Notes under the pieces: model-generated
What the model was told of the DNA's origin: nothing
Database searches by the model: none
What the model saw: only the letters and a program-made list of their open reading frames with translations
Position numbers and translations under genes: made by a program
In this document: one piece after another, positions 46,191-59,404 of the stretch
Layout of the letters: each line of letters starts with the position of its first letter
Position numbering within the stretch: position 1 is the stretch's first letter
NCBI GenBank assembly: GCA_948474755.1
Contig: CAOLHI010004267.1
Coordinates: 1-64,000, forward strand
Direction: 5' to 3'
Source of the DNA: Ctenosaura bakeri
Lineage: Eukaryota; Chordata; Lepidosauria; Squamata; Iguanidae
DNA length: 64,000 nucleotides

Positions 46191-46290
46191 CCCTCCCGAA
46201 ACTGCAAACTCCAGGATTCCATAGGATGTTGGAAGCGGAATAATCGCGCGATAACAGTTCAGTGAGAAAATGGCCCTAGTCCAACACTCA
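46191..46290. mobile_element. Right half of a fold-back MITE joined to SINE sequence
   Basis: CTGCAAACTCCAGGATTCCA, AGGATGTTGGAAGCGGAATA and AGAAAATGGCC match the right half of the 19,100 element. Directly after the terminal GGCC comes CTAGTCCAACACTCAA, the same SINE words that follow the element at 19,302. Confidence 0.65.
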
Positions 46291-46384
46291 ATTCCTGGAA
46301 TAAAGCCCTTAAAACTTATTCAAAACTCCATTCAGCCTTACATTGGCGTGCAAACAGCTCCCGATCCATGCTTTATGTCAAGGG

Positions 46385-46490
46385 TAGGAATTATGTGACT
46401 CAACGGATGCTGTTGAGACTGCAATTTCAAGCATCCTCATCATGGTGGTTAGGGCTGCTGGGAGCTACAGTCTGAGCAACACCTGGCGGA
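46385..46490. mobile_element. Fold-back DNA element fragment
   Basis: GGATGCTGTTGAGACTGCAA and GGGAGCTACAGTCTGAGCAA are inverted arms of the ACAACTCCC family. Confidence 0.5.
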
Positions 46491-47594
46491 ATTTTATGTT
46501 GTGTGCTAGAATGTAAATGTTGTTAACAAGATACACAATAAATAAACTTGAAGGCAAAGAAGACCCAAGTCTGGGTGACTCTTTACTAGAGGTGGTTTGG
46601 AAAACAGTGAATACACACAATTTCTTTTGGCTCAAACAGCCTTTGGAAACAAAACAAAGCACTCTTTACCACAGGATAAAAAGTTAGAAGGGAGGAGCAA
46701 GTGTACATATTGTATTCAGCAAACCCTCTTTAAGTGCACATCAACAAGCTGGGAGGCCAGACTGATCTACATCCAGCCAAATATATTAAAATAATTCATG
46801 GGAGAGCATGCAATATAATATTACTTTCGAAAAGTAATTATGCCCTCTGTGTATTGCTGTGATTTTGGAATTTCTGAGACATCGTCCCTCTAAAAATATC
46901 TCAGAGGTCAAAAACTGCACCCCATTTTGAGCATGACATCCACAAATCCTTTTACCAATTGCCTCCCCCCCCTTTTGTTTTGAGTTCCTGGCTTCCCTTT
47001 CCGTTTGCATCCCTTTTTAAAAATGCATAAAACTATTGAGGCAGCGACTGACAAGCTAGCAGTGCATTTAAGTGAAGGGCTCATTAATCTTTAAACCAGC
47101 TAAGAGAGACAAGGAGGAGGCCACGGTGTAAGTGCAGATTTGCAACACGAAAAGAGAAAAGAGACAGAGGAGAGAGGGAAATGCTAACTTGTTCAAAATA
47201 CTGTCAATAGGGAACAACCCACAGAGGCACTTCGAGAAGAAAAATAGCTGTTGTTGACTATTGTGTTATGCTCAGGTAAAGAACAAAAGGAAATGTTTGG
47301 AATAAACATTTCCATTAAAAAAAAAAAAAAACCTTTCAGAATCTAAAGCTGTTGCTGCGTCCAAATATGCTTCCTTAACGAAAAGCAGAGATCTGAGATG
47401 CTTTTTAAATTCCTAAATGGTGCAGACAAGATAAACAGTAGTTCTTCCCCTGCAACGGTGTAATATTTTTATACTTAGTGCCAAGCAAGCTATTAGAGAA
47501 TCTTCAAAAGACTCCTTTTCTACGGATGCACTTCCTTTCACTCCTTCTGGGGTCCTGAATTGCAAACAAACTGCCATCTGGTTTCTTCTGACGG

Positions 47595-47885
47595 TATAAA
47601 TCCCACCTCCGAAAACAAACCATGGTTTGTTAACCATAAGCCAATAGCTGGATCATGGGCTCATTGCTGGCTTGCCAATTCAGATTTGTTTAAATCATGG
47701 CTTGTTGTGACACACCAACCTACGCTGTGGCTTGTTTCTTTGGTTGCCAACACTGAAACAAGAGCTGACAAATGAGGTAGGGGAGAAACAAGACAGAGAC
47801 AGTGGAGAAGCCAGTTTATTAGGACATGCAATAAAGAAGAAACTGTAGTTAACACAAATCATGGTTTATTGCAAAATGGGTACTT
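47595..47885. mobile_element. Element built on inverted AACCATGGTT motifs
   Basis: The palindrome AAACCATGGTTT (near 47,620) opens a block with several imperfect copies: TAAATCATGGCTTGTTGTGA near 47,690, TACGCTGTGGCTTGTTTCTT near 47,722 and ACAAATCATGGTTTATTGC near 47,855. It looks like a non-autonomous DNA element, family not assigned. Confidence 0.5.
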
Positions 47886-48830
47886 AGGTTTCATCCTACA
47901 AAGTGAATAATTAGCTCAACTGCATGAACCATTGCAAACTACATTGCTCCGTGACCAACCTTCTCCATAGCTCTTACCAGGTCTCCACTGACACCACACA
48001 ATATAGATCTGGCTTCACCATTATGTAATCAGATGCACAGATGGTCTACTGGCATAATTCTGGTGGACCTTCAAATGCCTGCTGTTGGCTAGGACCCTTG
48101 TGAAACAACTGTATGCTTGAACAATTTGCAGACTTAAGAACTGCTCAAAACAAGATCAGCTACGCCTTAAGCATTCGAGATGTTTTTTCGTTCTTTCTCA
48201 GAATGCAACTTTTGCTTCATAAATTTGAACAAGCATTAAAAAAAAAACACAGATGGGGCATGACTGAATCAACCCATCTCCAGCACAGGATAACACGCCA
48301 GGTACTTGATAGTGGTGGTAAAGGATAGATAAATTCTGCTTTGTAACTTGGGGCCTGGGCCAAACTGCCCGTCAGGCTCCAATCCTAAAGAATACTCAGT
48401 AGGGAACACAAGAAAGTCCCTCTGCATCCAGTGGAATGTGAATTAACATTCACTGGATCATGCTGTCAGTCCTGTCTAACTATCTGTAAGCTCCACTCCC
48501 TCTCCTCCCCACCTCAGGAATGAAATATGCGCTGAGACAGCTTGCATGTCAAGAGACACTGATTACGCATCATTCTTCCGCAGTGCCTTCTCTCATATTT
48601 CTGCTCCCCTTGTTGCTTCCATTCAGACTGTCTCAGCTCCAGTCATGCTGATAGATGTGTCACTGAGAAACAACCCTGCTGCCATTTAGCTCTGGAGCAA
48701 ACGTCCCCCTGGAAGCGCTGGGATGGAGAAGGGATGAGGCTTCAACTCTGGACAACTGGTGGATAAACCTCTGCACACATGGCGACCTCTTTGCACCTTC
48801 ACTGTCTGCAGCCACAAGTTGGACAAGGCC

Positions 48831-48855
48831 AAAATAAAATAAAATAAAATAAAAA
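48831..48855. repeat. (AAAAT)n microsatellite
   Basis: Five tandem AAAAT/AAATA units without interruption. Confidence 0.9.
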
Positions 48856-48904
48856 GCAGCCCTTGAAGCGATCGAGGACAGCAATCCACTAGAGGAGAAA
48901 GACT

Positions 48905-49080
48905 CAGTTCCCTTCCACACTACACAACTAAACCACTTTTATACCACTTTAACCGCCATGTTTTCTGAGGGAGGCTCTTAAAGTCTCCCCAAACTACAAA
49001 TCCCAGGATGCTGTACGACATAGCCATGGTACTTAAAATGGAATCAAACTGTTTTAATTGTACAGTATGAATGAGAATCC
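48905..49080. mobile_element. Fold-back MITE, related but divergent family
   Basis: Left arm CCTTCCACACTACACAACTA and right arm TTTAATTGTACAGTATGAAT are approximate inverses, with inner words CCCAAACTACAAATCCCAGG. The layout is similar to the 19,100 element. Confidence 0.55.
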
Positions 49081-50324
49081 ATTTTGTAACCTTAATATCA
49101 AAATGTTACTGGACAGCAACTCCCATTATCCTTACCCAGGATTACCAACAGTAAGGAATACAACATACTTCAGTTAACAAAGCTTCTGACAAAGAAGTTC
49201 CTTTTTACAACATCTTTTTATGCCCACCCAGCCCCTTTCCTTTTTGTCCTATGTCTAGCTGGAATTTTTCTTTTTCTTTTTAGCAGCATCAGAATTGAGA
49301 GAATAGTGAAGGAGGGCAGAAGAAACTCAGTCTTTTGGTATCAGGTTGCAACAGCATGTTTGTAGTAAACACTGCTTTGTTTCTTACACATATATTGTTA
49401 GTTTTGAATAAAAAGTTTGTTGAAACACGGTGAAGTACTCTTCTTTTTGGTAGTGTAAGAACCTAACCCTACTCTTTCCATGTTACTTCTGCCTCTAGTA
49501 CCACATTATCTGTTAAGAAAGTACATGTCTTACTAAGCATTAATTTCTTTAAGTGAATCGTATTTGTATTGCATTAAGCTCAACTGGAGTTTAGCTTTCA
49601 CATACATAAATAAGCAAAGAGCAACTCTATTTCAAAATTAGTGCTTTAATGACTGGAAGGAGGGTTGGGGAGTTGCTGTCCACCTCACCTGTGAAAAATC
49701 TGTGGAAATTTCTTGCCATGTTTTCCAACGGTGGGATAAAACACAGCCATAACCCTACAACACAATGGGATCTATTAAAAACCCCATACTGCAGAGCTAA
49801 AAATAGTTAAGACTCTGCAGGACTCGCACATATCCAGGAATAATTCCCAAGGGACCCAGTGCTGAGAAAACAAATCAGATTTCTGGGGGCAGGTGGAGGA
49901 GGAAGAAAAGAAACAACAAAGGTGAGCAGTGGGAGGAAGGACTTAAAATTTTGCAAGGCTCAGTATTCCCCTCCCAGAAGCAAGCAATTGAGGGGAGGGA
50001 GAGGGAGTGAGACTGCATGCAGTTTTTAAAACACACAGAATGCAGCATTTAGTGTACACTGAACCTGAGAAGAGTTCAAATATTCCACATTCCCAAATAA
50101 AGTAGAAAGAAAGAAAAGCACCGACTGAGAAAAGGGGGATTATGTTTCTGCTTCCATGATCCGTGTTGCTGCCTACTCAATTAGAGCCCTTTTTTCCTAT
50201 GGGGGAAAAAAAAAAGCATGCTTTTTTTTTCCTTGTAAAGACTAGGAGTCTCTTAACACATAATGCTCCAAGGTATATGCACCAGAAAGCTGACAGGAAG
50301 AAAATTGGCTCGCTGAAACGTAGC

Positions 50325-50605
50325 GCTGGAGGGAGAGCTGTACAAATACTATAGACTGCTAAGAAGACAAATGAATGGGTACAAGAGCAAGTCTGAACTC
50401 GCCCTAGAAGCCAAGATGACTAAAGTGAGGCTGTCATGCTTTGGACACATCGGGAAAAGACAACAATATTCAGTAAAGTGGAAGGCAGAGAAAGAAAAAG
50501 ACCTCGCTACCAGCTGGATCAGTTCAATTAAGGAGGCGGCAACTGCCCTGAGTTTGAGGACGGAGCATGGCAGGGTTGATGCAAGCCAAGACTGACTTGA
50601 CAGCC
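50325..50605 (+). mobile_element. RTE-type retrotransposon 3' end fragment
   Basis: The plus strand reads SELALEAKMTKVRLSCFGHI then GKRQ, and SWISSIKEAATALSL, the same C-terminal ORF region as at 40,182 in opposite orientation. Decayed remnant. Confidence 0.6.
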
Positions 50606-51136
50606 GATAACAGCAGCGAAATATATGCCACGATTTTTTAAGCATTGAAAAACCCACCACACAGAGTGGATGCAGAAAGCAAAGGCATCGGAGAGGCATG
50701 CTCATCGCAGCCAGGGTTGTACAGGCAATGACACATGCAAGGTTGTCATGCACAATGCGCAAACTGGCTCCCCAAAGGGGTTCCTCAAACTCTCGGCTAG
50801 AGGAAACTATCCACAGCAAGGAGGAGTTCAGGTTTTCCTTCTGAGTCCGAAAAACAATCTCTCCTCCATCCTCAACCCTAAAACACAGAAGTCTGAGTCA
50901 CCAGAATTCAAGGAAGAGGGTAGGTGGAGGCACAAGATCACAAACAATCCAGTTCTTTTCAGGAACTGATCCAGCCGCCTGTTACATGTGCCGGAACATA
51001 TGGGGCTTTGGCATCCGCATGGCTGCAAGGTGGAGCGGTCTTTCTTTCACATAATGCACTTAAGATGAAGTATCAAAACAACTCTGGGTTATGGGGGCTT
51101 CCAGAATCTTGATCATTTCAACCTTGCAGAAAGGGT

Positions 51137-51152
51137 ATGTGTGTGTGTGTGT
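51137..51152. repeat. (GT)n microsatellite
   Basis: A short GT run in the upstream region. Confidence 0.8.
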
Positions 51153-52113
51153 GAGTGCATTCCCAAGAAGCTCGGTTGGCAGCGAGAGGAGATATTTCAG
51201 AAACTAGGGCTGTTCATGCTCCAGTGCTCCCTAATCGGTGCATTAAACCCCAGTAACAAATCTCACAAGCATTCAAATGGGTTTCTTAAAAACATCATGA
51301 TTAAAATAGTGGGGGGGGGTTCTCAGCTGTGACCTGGCGAAAGCCAGCCGGCATCTCCCATTAGTCTTCTAATTAGCGCCACATAAATCATTGGCCTCTG
51401 CTCACGCCGTGCAGCAGGGACTCCTCCACAAGACCTCAAGCTTGTACCTGGGCCAGTTCTGCAGGGTTGGCTTGGGACACGGGGGGGGGAACCATCACCA
51501 GGTGAGGTTTGCCTCCTCCTTTTCAAGTGAAGTGTGCTTCTCAAAGCATACACCTGTAAGAGAGGACTCCCTGCCACAGTAAGCAGGCGGGGGTCAAAAC
51601 ACAGAATATGTGCCACAGAAGGGAAGACAGTTGCCACGTGGAACTGATTCATGGTCCAAACTTTCAACGTGCAAAACTGGCACAGTATGAAAAAACTTTT
51701 TAAGCATACAGCTACATAGAATCGGAGTAATGCTGTTCAGTGTTCCTGCTGGCTACGCTCTCTTCCAAAAGACATCATTATATCCCATCTCACAGTAGTT
51801 TCTTTTCTTCAAACACGACCCAGTCTTCCAGGATCACTGAGCACGCTTAGTCCACACGGGGTAGATCTAGACACTGTTGCCATCACACATTCAGGGACTC
51901 TACCTTTCCATTGTCCTTGAGGTTCCCCCAAGCCAAGCCCACTAATACCCACCCCTTGAAACATGGATCATGTTGCTTTTACTACATAAAGACTGGCACT
52001 GGTTTGCTATTAGCTTATATAATTAAACACCAGGATGTGACCTCCACAGATTCCTCCTTGGCTGAAGAGGTTGTAGTGCAGTGGTTAGAAGGTCAAACCA
52101 AGACTCTGGGTTG

Positions 52114-52285
52114 AGGGCATAGCTCAATGAACAGATCACCTGCTTTCAAGCAGAGACATCCCACATATAGCTGGGAAAGATATCTTCCTGGAAGTCCTGG
52201 ACAGCCATTGCCAGTTGACACAGAAAGTACTTAGCTATATGGATCAATAATCTGACTCAGTCTAAGGTAACTTCCCATGTGCCCA
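52114..52285 (+). mobile_element. Second tRNA-derived SINE family
   Basis: Head GGGCATAGCTCAATGAACAG (tRNA A-box-like), body CTTCCTGGAAGTCCTGGACA and GGATCAATAATCTGACTCAG, end TAAGGTAACTTCCCATGTG. This is a squamate SINE unrelated to the MIR-like family. Confidence 0.65.
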
Positions 52286-52334
52286 CTTAAATCATCCCTT
52301 TATTCAGAACCATGTGGACTAGAATTTTGCTTTG

Positions 52335-52660
52335 GCACAGTTCTGTGGTAGAGAGTATATGCTCTGCGTGCAGAAGCTCCTATGTCCAACCCCAAGTGGC
52401 ACCTTCAGGTACAGCTAGCAAAGACACCCATCTCCCAACCTGGAGAGCTGCTGTTGGTCAACGCAGTGTGTAAACCAGTAGTTCTCAACCTTCAGACCTC
52501 AGTGTTTTGGACTCAAGCTCCCAGAGGTCCTTGCCAGTATCATCAATGGTCAAGAATTCTGAAGTCCCAAACATCTGGAGGACCAAAAGCTGACGACCAC
52601 TTGATACTGAGCCAGATGGTTTCATGGTTCAGTTTAGTATAAGACAGCTTCCAATGTCCA
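52335..52660 (+). mobile_element. Second SINE family copy interrupted by a hAT-like element
   Basis: Head GTTCTGTGGTAGAGAGTATA and body ACCTGGAGAGCTGCTGTTGG are split from the end ATACTGAGCCAGATGGTTTC and TATAAGACAGCTTCCAATGT by about 115 foreign bases. Confidence 0.65.
52484..52602. mobile_element. hAT-like non-autonomous insert
   Basis: It starts CCAGTAGTTCTCAACCTTCA and ends with an imperfect inverse (CCAAAAGCTGACGACCACTT). CAGTGGTTCTCAACC-type ends are typical of hAT MITEs in vertebrates. The 8-base duplication expected for hAT is not clear, probably from decay. Confidence 0.55.
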
Positions 52661-52713
52661 TGAATTTAGATTAGGAATATTTATTTATTAAAATACCTAT
52701 ATCCTACCCTACA

Positions 52714-52768
52714 GGAGCCAATGTGGTGTAGTCATTTGAGTATTAGGCTGCAACTCTGGAGACCAGGG
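52714..52768 (+). mobile_element. MIR-like tRNA-SINE, head only
   Basis: GGAGCCAATGTGGTGTAGTC and CAACTCTGGAGACCAGG: the first ~55 bases of the family. Confidence 0.75.
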
Positions 52769-55700
52769 CGGTAGATATGATTGCCCCGAGTGCCCATTCC
52801 CACTGAGTAGACCCACAGAGCCTTTCTAATTTACAAGGAAGCCGGTGGCAAAGAAACTATGAAACAAGAATCACAAAATGAGAACTCACATTTACATTCT
52901 CTCATAGAACAGGTGCAAGCAGGTAGGAAGATCTACACACACACAAAAATCATGGTTAAACAGTCACAGAGAATGCTTTCTTACTTGGAAACATTAAGTA
53001 TTAAGACTGCAAGCTGGAACCGAGGGAGCCTAGTGCGCTTCCAGCAATTCTATTTTAAGCAGATGAGGTTTGGGGATTCACACTTTTTCAGAAAACGATT
53101 AAAAAAAAAAAACCCACCAGCTTCCAACAAGCCAAAACTAGTGGCTGGAACCAATTACCATTCCAACCAAGCGCAATGGAAGCTACATCTGCAGCCCAGC
53201 AAGCTGATTAGGAATAAATTGAATGAGACATCCTGAAAAATGACAGAAGATAGACAGACAGAGATGTACGTCTGGAAAACAATTTCTCCATCTGTTAGTA
53301 AGGAGACAGAATGACTTAAAACAACAGACTTTCCCAGGGAGGGTTTGAAAGGTGGGGTTCCCAATGGTAAAAAAGAGGGGAGCAATTATGCCCTGGTCTA
53401 CTTCCCAAGTCAACTGAACTCTTACCCACACACCTGACGGACAGATTTAGAAGCACATTTCTACGCATTAATATTTGTACACATCTTGGATCCTCTTACT
53501 CGATCCTAAGGAGTGCCTCATGAGCTTTAGAGATGTATCCTGTGCTGATGCAGAACTGCAATAAGGCATCAGAGCAAAGACCAGGCAATGGGACAGGGAG
53601 GCAGCGCAACTTTGCTTCAACTTTGCAGCCAGGATAGAAGTGGGCATTTAAAGAACAATATAAATGGGTGCTATGTGGGGGCGGGGAAGACAGTGAGCAC
53701 ACACTGGCTTTGCTTGGTCTGCAGAAGGAGTTCCAGCTCAGCAGAAAAATTGCACACTTGGCAAGAGAAATCCCATGTGACCTGAAGGATGCATCCAAGA
53801 GAGATTTTAAAAATGCAAGCACCCATCTGGGTTGGAAAGTTCACTACCCCCTGCTTCTAGAATACAACTCCCAGGATGGTTTAAGTACTTACTGGGAAGG
53901 CTGTGGGCTGGATTCCCAAGGGTGTAGAGTTCCTCCTGTATTATTTCTACCCGAGTGCCTGAATGAAGCTCATGTCCTTGGGTTTTTAGCACTTTTTCTT
54001 CTAGGAAGCTTTTTATCAGAAAGCAACAGGTAGTGTAGAGCTGAGAACTGAGGAGCAGAACGGTTTCAATGCCACTAGTTGCTGCGGTAAGATAAGAAAT
54101 GGGCGCACCCAGGGACCACAGAACTATTGGCGGGGGGATCAACATAGGCAGACAGGTTGTGACTAACTTTGCCTCCTTGTAGACATTTGCTGGGGAGTGA
54201 AAAATTACTTCTCCTACATATAATTACTAAAACATCCTTAAATATGAGAACATCTTACCAGAACTATATCTACTTAGAAGTTCCCTCTGTGTGCTGAGCA
54301 TAGCTCACTTCCAAGGAAGTGTGCCTAGGACAGACTGCAGGCAACCTTTACTATCCCTGTGAAGCCTCAATGACAATAAATATCTTGTTATTTCTTAGTG
54401 CCTGACCATTCAGTATCCTTCTGACTGATAATTTCTGGGGAAGCTCAACCACATGGGAGTCCTTGTAGTCTACCTTTGCCAAATAGTAGTTTTAATGGTC
54501 TTCAAATTGGCACTGTAAGACCATTTCAGAACCACCTCATACACCAAGGGCATGCAGGTTTCAGTATGAAGGGGATGTATTCTTTACTTCAACTTCAAAG
54601 TCCACTAAGCAGAACGGGCTGGAGCATGAGATATTCTGTATACTTAGAGTGTATTCAAGATGCCTTGGGAGCACCTGAGAAGTCCAGGAACTAGGTTTTC
54701 AGTACAAGAACCACACACGAAGATGAACGAGTGGTTCCCTTCAACCCCATCCCCATGCCAAATGGTCTCTGTAGAAATAGTTGAATTTGAAAGGGGTGGG
54801 AATATCTGGGGAGGTTCCTATTGTTAAACCATCAGGAGCTAATCCATAAATCCTGAGTTGGCTAATACCTTCGTTAGGACCAACCCAAATACAAGAGAAG
54901 TGTGAAAGATTTTGAGTTCTATGGAACCCTTCAGTAGGCTAGATGGTATCTCCCTGCTCTCTCCCCCCCCCAATAAGATGGGGAAAAAGTCAAAAAGCCT
55001 TGGGAATTAAACTCTTTTGGCTTTAATGCAAACCATCCTGCAGTCTATTGGCTGGTCCCAGTCTACATTCTGCTAATCTCAGTGGTAAACTAGGCTGAGA
55101 ATTCAAAACAACAAACTTTGTAATCAGTTCTAAGCACAGACGCTATAGGCTATGAATCTGACATGCACAAAAAGGGTCATTCATAAAAGAAAGTGGCTCC
55201 AAGGAGGCCAAATACAACTGCCAATTCAACCTAAAGATTCTCCTTGGCCCAAATGGCTCTGCAATGTACTGGCCAAAGGCAAGAAATAAATAAATAAGCA
55301 AGCTTTCTTGGCTTTCTTGCATTCAACCATACCCGCCCAAGATCCCAGAAGAAAGGTAAGAAAATTAAGAAATAAACAGATGATTAATGGAGCAGCCAAA
55401 CGCTCTCTTAGCCCCCTAAGCACTAAATGAGAGGTATCCGATGACAAACTGTAAACAAAATATCCTTCCTAAATATACCCAAGTTTCTATTTCAAGCCCT
55501 TTGACCCCAATGACAGTCCTGGAAAAGGGTGTTCTAGACCTCTTGGCCACACAGGCAGATGGACTTCAGAAAATGAACCACTTCTTATAAACACAAAATA
55601 TTCTCTGGAAGAAACAACAGCAATAAAAGCTCCACACTCTTCTACATTTGGTTTTGGATGCCTCTTTTCCTTAGTTCTTACACAAAATGTCATTCCTTCT

Positions 55701-57732
55701 GCCCATCGGCACCTAGCTTTCTTTGAGGTTCTTTCTCAACAAGCCCTGTTTTGATCCATGATTTGCAGAACATTTCCATTTTTCATTTTTTTGGTATAGT
55801 CAGGGACAGAGAAGCAGTTTCTCCTAAACCATCAACTGTGCTAATTATTTTCTTCTTCTTCCTGCCACCCCCGAAATCTGGCAGAGCATTCATGAGATGA
55901 AGATATTGCTTTGCAACAGATGGAAGCCTTCCGAAAAAGAACAAAAACAGCAAAAAATAACCTCTCTCTTTCTGTTTTCAAAGAGGCTCTCACAATTTCA
56001 GAGGGATGTGCCTTGATGGGACCCTCCTCGGCATTTAACACACAGTTGAATAGAGCACAGAATAATATCTGGAGCTTGGTGAAGTAAGGTACCAAAAACT
56101 GAAAAGCAGAACTTAAATTTGCTTTCTACTAGGAAAAAGATATCTGCGTAGGAAAGTCAGCACAGGTATCAGAAAAACTGGAATGTGAACCTGGACTGAA
56201 GAAATTGAGTACTATCTTCCAGGTCTAGTGAAGTGCTCCTGAGAAGCTTTGGAAGAGTCTACAATTTGGCTGAGAGCTGGGGGAAAAATAAACTTAACTC
56301 CCCCAGTCTCCCAGTCACCATGTCTAAATAGAAGAATTTTTGCAAGTTTTGGTCTGGCCACAGGTTATGTGGGAATTCCTAACCCCTGAGTATAATCCTT
56401 CCGTAATCAGGTGCTCTCCAGATATGTTAAACTGCAACCCCCTCCCCATCATCTTCTGCCAGAATTCAGCCATACACCATGGAAGACTCTAAAGTTCAAA
56501 GGGACTGCTGGCTCAATGGCAATTCCACCAACAGAAGCTCTTCATAAACACTCTGGGGGGAAACACACCATAGCTGCCACAAGCGCATGCGCACGCAATT
56601 CCCCCACAGATCACGAATGTGGGTGGCCCTATTCATTTCTAAACAGCAGCAACAAAATCCAGAGGCCAAGGACCTCTGGTAACTATCTGCAGATGTGACC
56701 CAGACATGTGGAGGGGGAGCTGGAAGGAAGGGACAGTGCAATCGGCTGACATCAGAGCACCCGATGAGAGCTCTGGTATACCTGCTTTGCTCTTCCCCTT
56801 GCAGATGAGAAGGAGATATGGGTGATCAGGTTTCTGGTGCATGCATGGCAAGGGAGAGGTTGCAGGAAAAATATGGCCAATACACTGCTAGCTGAGAGCT
56901 ACAGGGTGCAGGCACCTATAACTGGTTGATCTTTCCTACCCAAGATGAACCTGAAAATCCAACCCAAGACATACAGACAGGGCAAGCACACTCACACTTT
57001 GCAAAGCTATCCTTCTGCCCACATAGCAAAATGACCGTGCACGACGCAGGTGTGTCAAGCAAGCAAACCCTGCAGCCCTTCTCCCCTTCAGAATCCTCGC
57101 TGTCTCACCTACATGCAAAGAAAGCAAGAAGGAGAAAGAGTGGCAAAGTAGAATAATTTATTTCTAGCACCACACTCATGTTAAAATGGCACAAGGAGCA
57201 GCATCTAGCATTCAACTCCCACCGGCATCACCGAAACCAAGTGATTTCAGCAGTATCGTGTTCCAAAAGGGCACAGAAAAAAAAAAACAGCCACCCTCTC
57301 CCCAGAATCCAAATGCCAACTTCTGTGCACGGCTTGTGGCAGGGCGCTTTGTCCCCTGCCAAGATGGAGCAGTTCCAGATGTATTTACAAAGCCTGACGC
57401 TCCTTAACAGAGAGGCTTTCTCTCCTAAATCAACAATGCAGAGAGCTCCTGCTAATGATGGAGCCTGTCCTAACTCACAGAGAGAGGAAGAGGGAACCAA
57501 ACAAAAGGACACCAACCAAGGTTTAGAAATGACTTTAACAACTCTTCCTTTGGACCCAGAGGATTGCTGCATGGGTTCTGGAAGTGTCTGTGTGTGTCTT
57601 CCCTCACTTCAATACTGCAAACTCCCAGAATATATTTTTGCAGGAGGTGGGGAGGAAATCACACAATCACAATCTTAGGTAGGTAACAGGAAGGCAGAAC
57701 ACACCTTACATAGACACAATAAAATAATTTCC

Positions 57733-57850
57733 ACAGGCGTAGCCATGTTGGTCTATGTAGCAAAGCACAAGAAAGACTTCTGCAGCAGCTTAAATACTAA
57801 CTAATTTAGTATCACACCAAAGTGTTCACATGAGCAAGGGTACACTTTAG
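57733..57850. mobile_element. Non-autonomous element fragment
   Basis: CAGGCGTAGCCATGTTGGTC, AAGAAAGACTTCTGCAGCAG and CTTAAATACTAACTAATTTA resemble a widespread reptile element (GTGTTAGTCTGT... type). Family not assigned. Confidence 0.45.
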
Positions 57851-58125
57851 AAGATGGAGGAAATGTTATCCCAAGTTGCAAGCAAACTTCCTCTTTGTTG
57901 TCTCTCATGCACATATAAGACTCACACACACACATCCTCTGAAGTCAAAGAATGAGTTCCAGGTTTACCGTCCAGTGTTCTTAATTCACCTGGCTGCACA
58001 GACACTGTGCATAATCTAACTGATCTCTTTCATGTTCATCAAATGCAAAGAAAGCGGAAGAAGGCGAGATCTCACCTATGCAAAGATCCTTAACCAGTTT
58101 AAGAACCCAGTCTTAAACACATACT

Positions 58126-58358
58126 GAGAGCCAGTGTGGTGTAGTGGCTGAGTCTGGACAAAGACTCCAGGAGACCAGATTGAATCCGTATTTGGCCATG
58201 GAAACCCACTGGGTGATCCCAGACAGGTCACACTCTCTCAGTCTCAGATGGCAGCAAAGGCTAAGCTCCTCTGAAGCAATCTTGCCAAGAAAATCCTATT
58301 ACGGGGTCACCTTCAGTTACCATAAGTCAGAAACAATGTGAAATCACACAACAACAAC
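58126..58358 (+). mobile_element. MIR-like tRNA-SINE, near full length
   Basis: Head GAGAGCCAGTGTGGTGTAGT, core GTCACACTCTCTCAGTCTCA, tail GAAATCACACAACAACAAC. Confidence 0.85.
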
Positions 58359-59404
58359 TTGAACATGCACACACATATATTCTTCTAAGAGATAAACTCT
58401 ACTCATCCGAACAGGAAGCAAAACAGTACTTTCTGTCCATTCAAGACTCCAAAGCTCTCACTATTTCCCTTTAGAAGCCACAATGAAAGAGGCAGATATG
58501 TGCAGCTGGGAGGGTAAAGCTGTGTTGTAACACAACAGTCCAGAACATGACAAGGAACTCACTGGAGGCCAGGCGTCTTCAGGTGAGGACAGGGAGACAA
58601 AAAGAGCATCTGAAAGAAACTTGTGCTACGGAGCAGACTCTCCGCATCAGAGGAGGAGTAAGGTGTCCCCTATTTTTGCATATGCTGGACCTTTTCAGAC
58701 CTTGTCTCAGGTCACCAAAAAGTAATACAGCGGCCCTTCCCTAACCGCAACCTCTGTACAGACAAAGGTGAGGTCGCAAAAAGCACCACATCCCATTATA
58801 TTCAATGGATGCACAATGACACACACGACTATAATGGGACACAATACTCACATTTTCTGTTTTACACAGGAGTTCCTGGAATGGCCCCTTCCTATACAGA
58901 GGGCACACTGTAATCACTTTATTTGGCTTCATAAAGGAGTTCTATTGCTCCTGAAGCCTCCAAGATACGCAGTTTTCCTGTAAAACAATGTGCAGGCCTT
59001 TAGTTTAGCACACAGATGTGGAATGAGAGGGCCCCTTTTGGTTTTCTTCCTCTCTCAAATCCAGAAGTAAACCTCTGGTCACTTCCACCTAAAACCAATT
59101 TTAAACACACACACATTTTCAATAGAGGTATAGCAGGTAGAAACCTAATGGGGCTACAATTAGACCTGTCAAAGTCCTCCCCCAGCCACCATCCTACGTG
59201 CTCCAAGAGAAAGCCTGATTCTTGATTAAGGTTGTCTCAAGCAAACAGCAAACTGCCAGCAGGAAAAAAAAATCACTGAACAAAAAAATTGCCTATAGCA
59301 TATTTTCTTACCATACCTGCAGTCAAGGTTTTAGGAAAAATAGCCTGTCAAGTGTCAGCAAAACTCCGACATCTGTTAGCAAGGATTCTGGGAAAGGTGA
59401 ATAC

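Noticed and set aside
59300..59345. Alternative STRBP start exon ending ATG|GTAAGA
   Set aside because: The donor is good, but the only acceptor-like CAG lies five bases upstream of the donor and no in-frame stop or exon body supports it. The 39,685 exon is far better.
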